Shown: piece by piece, positions 1 through 6,044 of the stretch | How the letters are laid out: every line of letters starts with the position of its first letter | Numbering within the stretch: the stretch's first letter is position 1 | NCBI GenBank assembly: GCA_021781625.1 | Contig: JAJXWL010000032.1 | Span: 1-12,366, forward strand | DNA from: a bacterium | Lineage (GTDB): Bacteria > Spirochaetota > Spirochaetia > JABEVK01 | DNA: 12,366 nt | Direction: 5' to 3' | Made by a program: the position numbers and the translations under genes | Notes under the pieces: generated by a model | Databases searched by the model: none | What the model was told of the DNA's origin: nothing | Seen by the model: the letters and a program-made list of their open reading frames with translations, nothing else

Positions 1-240
1 TGAGCCGGGACCGACACTTTCGATGATACCAGCCGCATCAGCCCCAGGAATATACGGTAAAGGGGGCTGTACACTGTAATTTCCTGATCGCATATAGGTG
101 TCAAAGGGGTTGACGCCTATGGCCGACACCCGGACAAGAACTCGGGGAACTGAACCTGGCGAGGATACCTCAGGTTTAGGAACCTCTTCGTATTGGAGAA
201 CCTCGGGACCGCCCCAGTTGCGAACCAAAATTGCTTTCAT
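1..240 (-). CDS. NAD(P)H:quinone oxidoreductase, zeta-crystallin-like MDR family (5' part only)
   Basis: The first 80 residues of a medium-chain dehydrogenase/reductase are visible; the rest lies beyond the left edge. The start MKAILVRNWGGPEVL, then GVNPFDTYMRSGNY and LPYIPGADAAGIIESVG, is the classic N-terminal GroES-like domain of quinone oxidoreductases of the CRYZ/QorA type. These are usually zinc-free enzymes that reduce quinones with NADPH in the cytoplasm. The cofactor-binding Rossmann half is not in the window, so cofactor preference cannot be judged. The ATG at 240 is preceded by AAAGGA about 7 nt upstream, a good ribosome binding site. The gene follows the acetyltransferase on the same strand after 65 nt, so the two may be co-transcribed. 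Related zinc alcohol dehydrogenases are the main alternative, but the FDTYMRSG stretch favours the quinone reductase group. Confidence 0.88.
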   Translation of the reverse strand, partial: MKAILVRNWGGPEVLQYEEVPKPEVSSPGSVPRVLVRVSAIGVNPFDTYMRSGNYSVQPPLPYIPGADAAGIIESVGPGS

Positions 241-278
241 TTTGTCATCCTTTCAGCGACGAAATGCCCTGGTATACT

Positions 279-315
279 AAAAGTTTAGGCCTCTTTAAAA
301 AAAGCTTAGGCTTCT
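279..315. repeat. Imperfect direct repeat between the acetyltransferase and quinone reductase genes
   Basis: On the plus strand AAAAGTTTAGGCCTCT (279-294) is echoed by AAAAGCTTAGGCTTCT (300-315), two mismatches in 16. The second copy covers the acetyltransferase stop codon. It looks like a small local duplication; no function is evident. Confidence 0.45.
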
Positions 316-833
316 CCACGAAAGCTTTCAAGATAAAAGGAGGGAAAATCCTCCAGTTTGAGCTCCCAATAACCAACATCTAACCAGCTTTCAAACTTGA
401 ATCCGACTTGTGAAAAAACAGCCACAGGTTTAAAACCGAATTTCTCATGAAGTTTTTGACTTTCTGGGTTGGGTAGGGCCAGGCAGGCCACCGCAATATG
501 AAAGCCTTTTGCTTTCAATTCTTGCAAAAGTTGGTGGTAAAGCAAGGAGCCCAAACCCTTTCCCCGAGCTTCGGGATGAACATAAACGGTCGTTTCCACC
601 GTAAACCGGTAAGCACTTCGTTCTTTCCAAACCCCTGCATACGCGTAGGCCAGGACTTTTTCTTTTTCTTCGTAGACGAACCAAGGAAGATGGACAGGGG
701 CATCTTGAATTCTGGTTTGCATTTGGGCTTCGGTTACCGGCACTTCTTCGAAGGTTACGATGCTTTCTAAAATGTAGGGGTTATAAATCTCGCAAAGGGC
801 TTGGGCGTCTGCAAGAGAAACTCGTCGAATCAT
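306..833 (-). CDS. GNAT N-acetyltransferase, phosphinothricin/methionine-sulfoximine acetyltransferase-like
   Basis: This 175-residue protein is a full-length Pat/Bar/MnaT-type GNAT enzyme, a cytoplasmic acetyl-CoA-dependent N-acetyltransferase. Visible landmarks are EIYNPYILESIVTFEE near residues 15-30, AYRFTVETTVYVHPEARGKG at 74-93, and VGFKFESWLDVGYWEL at 143-158. The R-G-K-G-L-G stretch (90-95) is the acetyl-CoA pyrophosphate-binding motif A, and Glu80 sits where Bar-type enzymes have their general-base glutamate. Chromosomal members generally acetylate methionine sulfone/sulfoximine or other small amino acid analogues; herbicide resistance need not be the native role. The ATG at 833 has GAGG about 5 nt upstream. 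It is divergent from the histidine kinase and upstream of the quinone reductase on its own strand. The family is clear; the substrate is inferred only from the family. Confidence 0.9.
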   Translation of the reverse strand: MIRRVSLADAQALCEIYNPYILESIVTFEEVPVTEAQMQTRIQDAPVHLPWFVYEEKEKVLAYAYAGVWKERSAYRFTVETTVYVHPEARGKGLGSLLYHQLLQELKAKGFHIAVACLALPNPESQKLHEKFGFKPVAVFSQVGFKFESWLDVGYWELKLEDFPSFYLESFRGEA

Positions 834-853
834 AAAACCTCACGGTGGAAAAT

Positions 854-865
854 ACTTGGCCAAGT
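854..865. promoter_or_regulatory. 12-bp perfect palindrome, candidate operator
   Basis: ACTTGGCCAAGT is a perfect inverted repeat in the 57-bp gap between the divergent acetyltransferase and histidine kinase genes. It covers the predicted -35 of the kinase promoter (856-861), a position where a bound dimeric regulator would block RNA polymerase. No regulator can be named, and a 12-bp palindrome can arise by chance. Confidence 0.35.
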
Positions 866-884
866 GAATAAGACAGTTTACCAT
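856..884 (+). promoter_or_regulatory. Predicted sigma-70-type promoter of the histidine kinase (leaderless type)
   Basis: TTGGCC (856-861), a 17-bp spacer and TACCAT (879-884) each match consensus in four of six positions. The -10 ends only 6 nt before the ATG at 891, so the predicted transcript would begin at or next to the start codon. No Shine-Dalgarno sequence precedes that ATG. Confidence 0.45.
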
Positions 885-890
885 AAGCAC

Positions 891-2345
891 ATGGCGTTGT
901 GTGAGGACGAGTTAAGACTGATCTTTCAAAACCTTCCCGGTTTAGCGGTTGTGGTGGGGCAGAAGGGAATCCTACTTGCTGTTAATCAGAGTTTCCTGAA
1001 TTTTTGTGGCCGAAATCCTGTCGGGCAAACTTGGGCTGAACTTGGGGTGTTAAAAGCCGAAGACCTGGCACAGCTCGAAGAAAACATTCACCAAGAACGT
1101 TGGGAGAATCTCGAACTACGCTTGAGCTCAAACCTGCAAACTCATTGGTTTTTAGGGGCTTTTTCTCCTGTTCCACTTCAAGAATCAGCTTACCTCGCCG
1201 TTTTTACAGACTTAGCCCTTTGCTTACGGCACAGTGCCGACACTCACCGTCGTCTGACGCTGTTAGATTATATTTTTCAGAACTCAGAATCTGCCATCTA
1301 TGCGAAAGACCGCGAGGGTCGCTACCTTTTGTGCAACGATGCAGGGGCCCGAGATTTAGGCTTAGAACGGGGTGATGAGGTCGTGGGTCATACCCCGGAT
1401 GAACTGCTCAATGACGTCAATTTTCGTCAAATGCACTTAGCCGACGAATGGGTCATGACCCAAGGCAAAATCATGGAGTATGAACAGACCCTAGAAAATC
1501 ACGGCCTAACTAAAGTCTACAAAGCCCGTAAAGGCCCTCTCCGCGATGAGGAGGATCAAATTGTTGGCTTGGTTGGGGTGTCGCACGACATTACGGAATT
1601 GCGCTTGCTTCAACGTGAGTTACAAGCTCAAAGGAATCAGCTCCAAGAGGCCAACGACGTCAGAAATCGACTTTTTACCATTTTAGCTCACGACTTGCGG
1701 GGGCCTGTGGGGACTTTGGCTCACTTATTGGGTTTAGCCTTGGAAACGAAAGCTGACTTCGAAACGATGCTTGAAGTCGTCTCAGAGTCTCACAAAGCGG
1801 CCACTCAGACCTATGACCTTCTAGAGAATGTCTTGGGCTGGGTTTCTGGCCAATTGGACCACACTCAGCGTGAGCCCGTTTGGGTCAACCTTTTGAATCT
1901 TTTTCGGGGAGTTGCCGCGTGGCTAGAGGCAACTTGCCGGGCTAAGGGCATTACTTTAGAGCTGGAAGCTAACGCGAAGCTTATGGTGCTTTCGGATGAG
2001 CGTTCACTAGAAACAATTCTGCGCAATCTCGTGTCCAACGCGATAAAGTTTTCTCCTCGTGGTGCCCTCGTCAGGATGCGTGCCCTCCCTGGTACAGAAG
2101 ATTTGCGTCTCGAAGTCCAGGATGAAGGAGTCGGCATTGAGCCCGAGCGGCTTAGACAGCTGTTCGCTGGCGGCAAAAAAAATACCCGTGCCGGTACCGC
2201 CGGGGAACGGGGTAACGGCCTGGGTCTCATGTTTTGTGCCGATATGGCCCGCACACTTGGCGGTCATCTGAGTGCTACCAGCCAAGTAGGACAGGGCAGC
2301 ACCTTTATCTTGACAATACCTTTTGCTACACCAGAAGATTTGTAA
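891..2345 (+). CDS. Soluble sensor histidine kinase, PAS-PAS-HisKA-HATPase_c
   Basis: With the ATG at 891 this is a 484-residue kinase with no membrane segment, so it probably senses a cytoplasmic signal. Domains in order: PAS about 7-110 (FQNLPGLAVVV start), a second PAS about 125-237 (IYAKDREGRYLLCND, ending in GVSHDITEL), a short coiled coil about 238-260, HisKA with H box FTILAHDLRGPVG (phospho-acceptor His267), then HATPase_c with N box RNLVSNAIKF (Asn379, Asn383), G1 DEGVG (411-415) and G2 GNGLGL (441-446). All catalytic motifs are intact. The frame stays open upstream to an ATG at 801, but that would overlap the divergent acetyltransferase; 891 fits the promoter and the start of the PAS fold. 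No response regulator is adjacent on this side. The regulator at 6045 has a similar promoter and is the nearest candidate partner, which is an inference. Confidence 0.92.
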   Translation: MALCEDELRLIFQNLPGLAVVVGQKGILLAVNQSFLNFCGRNPVGQTWAELGVLKAEDLAQLEENIHQERWENLELRLSSNLQTHWFLGAFSPVPLQESAYLAVFTDLALCLRHSADTHRRLTLLDYIFQNSESAIYAKDREGRYLLCNDAGARDLGLERGDEVVGHTPDELLNDVNFRQMHLADEWVMTQGKIMEYEQTLENHGLTKVYKARKGPLRDEEDQIVGLVGVSHDITELRLLQRELQAQRNQLQEANDVRNRLFTILAHDLRGPVGTLAHLLGLALETKADFETMLEVVSESHKAATQTYDLLENVLGWVSGQLDHTQREPVWVNLLNLFRGVAAWLEATCRAKGITLELEANAKLMVLSDERSLETILRNLVSNAIKFSPRGALVRMRALPGTEDLRLEVQDEGVGIEPERLRQLFAGGKKNTRAGTAGERGNGLGLMFCADMARTLGGHLSATSQVGQGSTFILTIPFATPEDL

Positions 2346-2368
2346 TTCTCCGGAAGATTTGTCATTCA
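2331..2368 (+). repeat. 19-bp imperfect tandem duplication across the kinase stop codon
   Basis: CCAGAAGATTTGTAATTCT (2331-2349) is followed directly by CCGGAAGATTTGTCATTCA (2350-2368), 16 of 19 identical. The first copy carries the last codons and stop of the histidine kinase; the second lies downstream and is not translated. It is most simply a slippage duplication. Confidence 0.7.
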
Positions 2369-2380
2369 TTCTGCAGGGGC

Positions 2381-2399
2381 TCAGGGCTAAACGCCCTGA
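2381..2399. terminator. Hairpin between convergent genes, probable bidirectional terminator
   Basis: TCAGGGC-TAAAC-GCCCTGA forms a perfect 7-bp stem with a 5-nt loop, placed between the stops of the kinase and aconitase. Neither side has a clear T-tract, so it is not a textbook intrinsic terminator. Its position between two convergent stops is the main argument. Confidence 0.5.
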
Positions 2400-2407
2400 A
2401 CTAACCT

Positions 2408-5041
2408 TTACGCAGTGAGAATTTTGCGCAGAACGTACGGCAAAATGCCCCGGTTTCGGTAATACTGAACTTCCACCTCGGTATCGAGTCGGCACTTAGC
2501 CTGAAAACTTCTCACCATGCCGCGTTCATCCTTGGCCTCTACAGTCACGAATTGCCCAGGGGTGAGGGCCTCCAAGCCGTGGAGATAAAATTGTTCTTTG
2601 CCGGTCAGCCCCAACGAGGCCGGGCTTTGTCCTTCTAAAAAGACTAAGGGAAGTACCCCCATACCCACGAGGTTAGAACGATGGATACGTTCGAAACTTT
2701 GGGCGATCACGGCGCGTACTCCCAAGAGCATCGTACCCTTGGCAGCCCAATCCCGGCTGGAACCTGTACCGTATTCTTTGCCGCCAAGAACAACCAGATC
2801 TTTGCCTTCGGACTTGTAAGCCATAGCGGCATCATACACAAACATTTCCGTGCCTTCGGGAAATTTGAGAGTGAAGGAACCCTCTTTCGGTTCGACCATT
2901 TTATTCTTGATGCGGATGTTGGCGAACGTCCCACGCATCATGACTTCGTGGTTGCCACGACGGGCTCCATAGCTATTAAAGTCTGCTGGGACAACACCTT
3001 GGCTTTCAAGGTATTTGCCAGCGGGGTAGGCGGCACGGATGTTTCCAGCGGGGGAAATATGGTCGGTCGTGATGCTGTCGCCTAAAGATAAGAGGCAGCG
3101 TCCGGCCACAATGTCGCGTAAGCGGTCCGTTTTGAGCTGAAACGAGTCAAAGTAGGGAGGACATTGCAAGTAGGTTGAGTTCTTATTCCACTGGTAGACG
3201 GGGTCATTTGAAACACTAAGGTTTTTCCAATAGCTGTCCCCATCAAATATTGTCTTATAGCGTTTTTGATAGGCTTCCTTGGTGACGTAGCGGCGAATTA
3301 AGTCAGCAACTTCTTCGGGGCTGGGCCAGACATCTTTTAAGAAGACGGGTTGCCCCTTGGCTCCTACCCCTAGGGGTTCGGTGGTGAGATCTAGATCCAC
3401 TCGGCCGGCGAGGGCAAAGGCCACGACTAAGAGCGGCGAGGCTAAAAACGAAGCTTTGACATTGGGGTGAATTCGTCCCTCAAAGTTTCGGTTTCCTGAA
3501 AGAACGGCTGCCAAGCAAAGATTGTGTTCAGCTTGGGCTTTCTCGATAGCCGGGTGAAGGGGACCGGAGTTTCCAATGCACGTCACGCAACCAAAAGCCG
3601 CCAGATGAAAGCCTAAAGCTTCAAGACTTGTCATAAGACCCGATTGTTCTAAGTAATCTTGGACGGCCTTAGAGCCTGGAGCCAAGGAGGTTTTGACCCA
3701 AGCCGGAACCTTGAGCCCGGCGTCCACAGCTTTTTTGGCCAAGAGGGCACTCCCCAGCATGAGAGCCGGATTGGCGGTATTCGTACAACTGGTGATAGAG
3801 GCGATCGCCACCATCCCATCGGTAATCTCGACTGTTTTTCCGTCCAATTCCACTTGAACAGGCGTTCTACCCGCAGCTTCGTTGGGGAGGACTTTCGCTA
3901 GAGCGGCTTTCGTGTCACCGAGTTTTAGTCGATCCTGCGGACGGTTGGGGCCGGCTAGTGAGGGAATAACTTCCGCGAGATCTAGCTCCAGCACGGCGCG
4001 GTATTCCGGGTGGGCTTCTTCGGTATAAAACAGTTCGTTGGCTCGGCAATACGCTTCTGCCAAATCGGCTTCTTTATCTCGGCCTGTAAAGCGTAAGTAA
4101 TCGATCGTCACTTCATCAACAGGAAAGAACCCCATGGTAGCCCCGTACTCGGGGCTCATGTTCGCGATGGTAGCTCTATCGGGGAGCGTCAGGGTTTTGA
4201 GGCCGGGACCAAAAAATTCCACAAACTTTTCAACAACACCGAATTTGCGAAGGCGTTCGGTGACGGTCAGAACGAGGTCAGTAGCGGTGGTGCCCGGCTT
4301 GAGTCGCCCTGTCAGCTTCATGCCGATGACTTCAGGGATCCCCATCGAATAGGGTTGCCCCAACATTACGGCTTCGGCTTCAATTCCCCCGACGCCCCAG
4401 CCGACCACTCCCAAACCATTAATCATAGTGGTATGGCTGTCAGTCCCTACTACAGTATCAGGATGCAAAAGCCCTTCGGTTTCAGAACTTTCGACGACGA
4501 CTTTTGCCAGGTATTCTAGGTTGACTTGATGACAAATGCCACTGTTCGGGGGAACGACGCGAAAGTTTCGAAAAGATTTTTGAGCCCACTTGAGAAATTC
4601 GTAGCGCTCTTGATTGCGTTCATACTCTTTTTCGACGTTTTTGCTGAGGGCGTTCTGTTGGCCAAAGTAATCAATTTGAACCGAATGGTCGATGACCAAG
4701 TCGACGGGTACCAAAGGATTGATTTTTTGCGGGTCTCCCCCGACCTTGACCACGGCATCGCGCATGGCCGCCAGGTCGACAACAGCGGGAACACCGGTAA
4801 AGTCCTGCATCAGGACCCGAGCGGGATAAAAAGGGATTTCATAGACGGCGTCAGTACGAGGTTTATTGGTTAAAAGCTCTTCTGCACCGGTTAGGTTGTC
4901 TTTACGAAGTAAATTTTCTAATAAAACACGTAAAGAGAAGGGCAGTCGTGCGACCTTTTCTTTACCCAATTCGGTGATGTCGTAAAACTTCCACTCGCGC
5001 TCTGCCGTTTTCAGGATCTTGATCACATCTGCCTTTTTCAT
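2408..5041 (-). CDS. acnA: Aconitate hydratase, AcnA/IRP1 type
   Basis: This 877-residue protein is a full-length AcnA-type aconitase, converting citrate to isocitrate through cis-aconitate in the cytoplasm with a [4Fe-4S] cluster. The three cluster ligands are present: Cys419 in ITSCTNTANP, and Cys485 and Cys488 in GCVTCIGNSGP. Other signatures are VGTDSHTTMINGLGVVGWGVGG (198-219), the swivel-domain GDSITTDHISPAGNI (654-668), SYGARRGNHEVMMRG (690-704) and the active-site loop GTGSSRDWAAKG (758-769). Length and domain order match the AcnA/IRP1 branch, not AcnB. AAGGA lies about 9 nt before the ATG, and a good promoter lies farther upstream. It is monocistronic here: divergent from rlpA and convergent with the kinase. 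RNA-binding moonlighting is known for apo-forms of the family, but nothing in this sequence tests it. Confidence 0.97.
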   Translation of the reverse strand: MKKADVIKILKTAEREWKFYDITELGKEKVARLPFSLRVLLENLLRKDNLTGAEELLTNKPRTDAVYEIPFYPARVLMQDFTGVPAVVDLAAMRDAVVKVGGDPQKINPLVPVDLVIDHSVQIDYFGQQNALSKNVEKEYERNQERYEFLKWAQKSFRNFRVVPPNSGICHQVNLEYLAKVVVESSETEGLLHPDTVVGTDSHTTMINGLGVVGWGVGGIEAEAVMLGQPYSMGIPEVIGMKLTGRLKPGTTATDLVLTVTERLRKFGVVEKFVEFFGPGLKTLTLPDRATIANMSPEYGATMGFFPVDEVTIDYLRFTGRDKEADLAEAYCRANELFYTEEAHPEYRAVLELDLAEVIPSLAGPNRPQDRLKLGDTKAALAKVLPNEAAGRTPVQVELDGKTVEITDGMVAIASITSCTNTANPALMLGSALLAKKAVDAGLKVPAWVKTSLAPGSKAVQDYLEQSGLMTSLEALGFHLAAFGCVTCIGNSGPLHPAIEKAQAEHNLCLAAVLSGNRNFEGRIHPNVKASFLASPLLVVAFALAGRVDLDLTTEPLGVGAKGQPVFLKDVWPSPEEVADLIRRYVTKEAYQKRYKTIFDGDSYWKNLSVSNDPVYQWNKNSTYLQCPPYFDSFQLKTDRLRDIVAGRCLLSLGDSITTDHISPAGNIRAAYPAGKYLESQGVVPADFNSYGARRGNHEVMMRGTFANIRIKNKMVEPKEGSFTLKFPEGTEMFVYDAAMAYKSEGKDLVVLGGKEYGTGSSRDWAAKGTMLLGVRAVIAQSFERIHRSNLVGMGVLPLVFLEGQSPASLGLTGKEQFYLHGLEALTPGQFVTVEAKDERGMVRSFQAKCRLDTEVEVQYYRNRGILPYVLRKILTA

Positions 5042-5082
5042 CCCTGTCCATCCTTGGGGTTGTGGTCTTTCGTTAAGCAGGC

Positions 5083-5111
5083 ATTATGCCGAAAAAACAG
5101 CGAGAAAACAA
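5083..5111 (-). promoter_or_regulatory. Sigma-70-type promoter of aconitase
   Basis: Read on the minus strand, TTGTTT (5106-5111), a 17-bp spacer and CATAAT (5083-5088) form the best consensus promoter in the window. The predicted start falls near 5076, giving a leader of about 35 nt that holds the AAGGA ribosome binding site. This contrasts with the leaderless-looking promoters elsewhere in the window. Confidence 0.65.
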
Positions 5112-5145
5112 CCGTCTTGTCGCGCATTCTCCGGCGAGGTTTTCA

Positions 5146-5174
5146 TTAGGATTTATCCCGGCTTATCCGATAGG
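5146..5174 (+). promoter_or_regulatory. Weak candidate promoter of rlpA
   Basis: TTAGGA (5146-5151), a 17-bp spacer and GATAGG (5169-5174) each match consensus in only three positions. It is listed because GATAGG ends 6 nt before the ATG and the start region closely resembles that of the membrane protein at 8266. It does not overlap the divergent aconitase promoter. Confidence 0.25.
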
Positions 5175-5180
5175 CAAACT

Positions 5181-5987
5181 ATGAAGGTAATGATTTTAGC
5201 GGCCTTTTCGCTTTTCCTGTTGGCGATGTCCGCTTTTGCACAAAGCAGTGAGACAGGTATTGCCAGTTATTACGGCGATCAATTTGACGGGCATTTGACG
5301 GCGTCAGGTCAGCCCTATGACCCGAATGCGTTCACCGCAGCGCATCGGACCCTGCGTTTAGGGGTACGCCTAGAAGTGGTTAACTTAGATAATGGGAAGT
5401 GGACCGTGGTGACGGTGAATGATCGGGGACCTTACGTCAAAGGCCGTCTCATCGATCTTTCGAAGGCCGCTGCCAAAAAGTTAGGAATGATTGCCGCCGG
5501 GACAGCTCGTGTTCGGATTTGGCCCATCCCCTTGGATGTTACACCTGAACCGCCAGCTGACTTGGCTCAAATCATTCAAGCGGCGCATGCCCGTGAGGCT
5601 AAAAAGGCTATACCTGCTTCAGACTCGGCTAATTCCACCAGCTCCACCGACGTGACGAGTTCAGGCGTACCGGCAACTCCAGTTTCCCCAACGGCCACTC
5701 CAGAGCCCTCTACGGCTCCTGTTTCCACTCTACCTCCAGCCCGCTTCATTCAGGTAGGCGCCTTTCAATCTGCCGCCAATGCCAAAGTGTTTTATAGGCT
5801 GTTAGCACAAGAGGGATTTACGCCCAAAGCGCGTGTACAGGGCGGAATGCACAGAATTTATCTCGAAGCATCCACGGACGAGGCGGTGAAAAGTTTGGTG
5901 CTATCCTTGCATCAGCAAGGACATCCACAGGTTTTGGTCATGCATGAAGCCCCCTCCGGGACAGACGAGGATTTCTCTTCGAATTGA
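5181..5987 (+). CDS. rlpA: RlpA-like septal lytic transglycosylase, DPBB plus SPOR domains
   Basis: From the ATG at 5181 the product has 268 residues. It starts with a signal peptide (MKVMILAAFSLFLLAMSAFA) whose AFA-Q site fits signal peptidase I. A double-psi beta-barrel follows (about 25-116: TGIASYYGDQFDGHLTASG, HRTLRLG, VVTVNDRGPYVKGRLIDLS). His55 and Asp81 correspond to the catalytic pair known from Pseudomonas RlpA. A Pro/Ser/Thr-rich linker (about 145-185) leads to a SPOR domain (about 187-257, FIQVGAFQSAANAKVFYRLL), which binds denuded glycan at division septa. RlpA cleaves such glycans. Unlike E. coli RlpA there is no lipobox cysteine, so it is predicted to be soluble in the periplasm. 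The longer frame to 5019 would overlap aconitase and bury the signal peptide, so I rejected it. Only weak AGG lies upstream. Confidence 0.93.
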   Translation: MKVMILAAFSLFLLAMSAFAQSSETGIASYYGDQFDGHLTASGQPYDPNAFTAAHRTLRLGVRLEVVNLDNGKWTVVTVNDRGPYVKGRLIDLSKAAAKKLGMIAAGTARVRIWPIPLDVTPEPPADLAQIIQAAHAREAKKAIPASDSANSTSSTDVTSSGVPATPVSPTATPEPSTAPVSTLPPARFIQVGAFQSAANAKVFYRLLAQEGFTPKARVQGGMHRIYLEASTDEAVKSLVLSLHQQGHPQVLVMHEAPSGTDEDFSSN

Positions 5988-6008
5988 ACACTTTGTAGAC
6001 GTTCGCCC

Positions 6009-6037
6009 TTGGCATGCTAGCTAGACTGTGTTAACAT
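6009..6037 (+). promoter_or_regulatory. Predicted promoter of the response regulator (leaderless type)
   Basis: TTGGCA (6009-6014, five of six), a 17-bp spacer and TAACAT (6032-6037, four of six) lie in the 51-nt gap after rlpA. The -10 ends 7 nt before the ATG at 6045, so transcription would start at about that codon. It also shares CTTGGC and an AGAC-GT-TTA-CAT pattern with the histidine kinase promoter. Confidence 0.5.
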
Positions 6038-6044
6038 CATGCTT

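Noticed and set aside
98..280. 60-residue plus-strand reading frame near the left edge
   Set aside because: It is antisense to the well-recognised quinone oxidoreductase start and its product has no protein-like character.
801..890. N-terminal extension of the histidine kinase
   Set aside because: It would overlap the divergent acetyltransferase by 33 bp, is low in PAS-like character, and has no ribosome binding site; 891 fits the predicted promoter.
1865..2495. Minus-strand frames opposite the 3' half of the histidine kinase
   Set aside because: The kinase frame has all catalytic motifs; the opposite frames are Ser/Arg-rich shadows.
2681..4873. Several plus-strand reading frames of 70-134 residues inside the aconitase gene
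   Set aside because: They lie opposite a full-length conserved enzyme, have no recognisable domains, and are expected as antisense shadows.
5019..5180. N-terminal extension of RlpA
   Set aside because: It would put the signal peptide in the middle of the protein and overlap the aconitase start.
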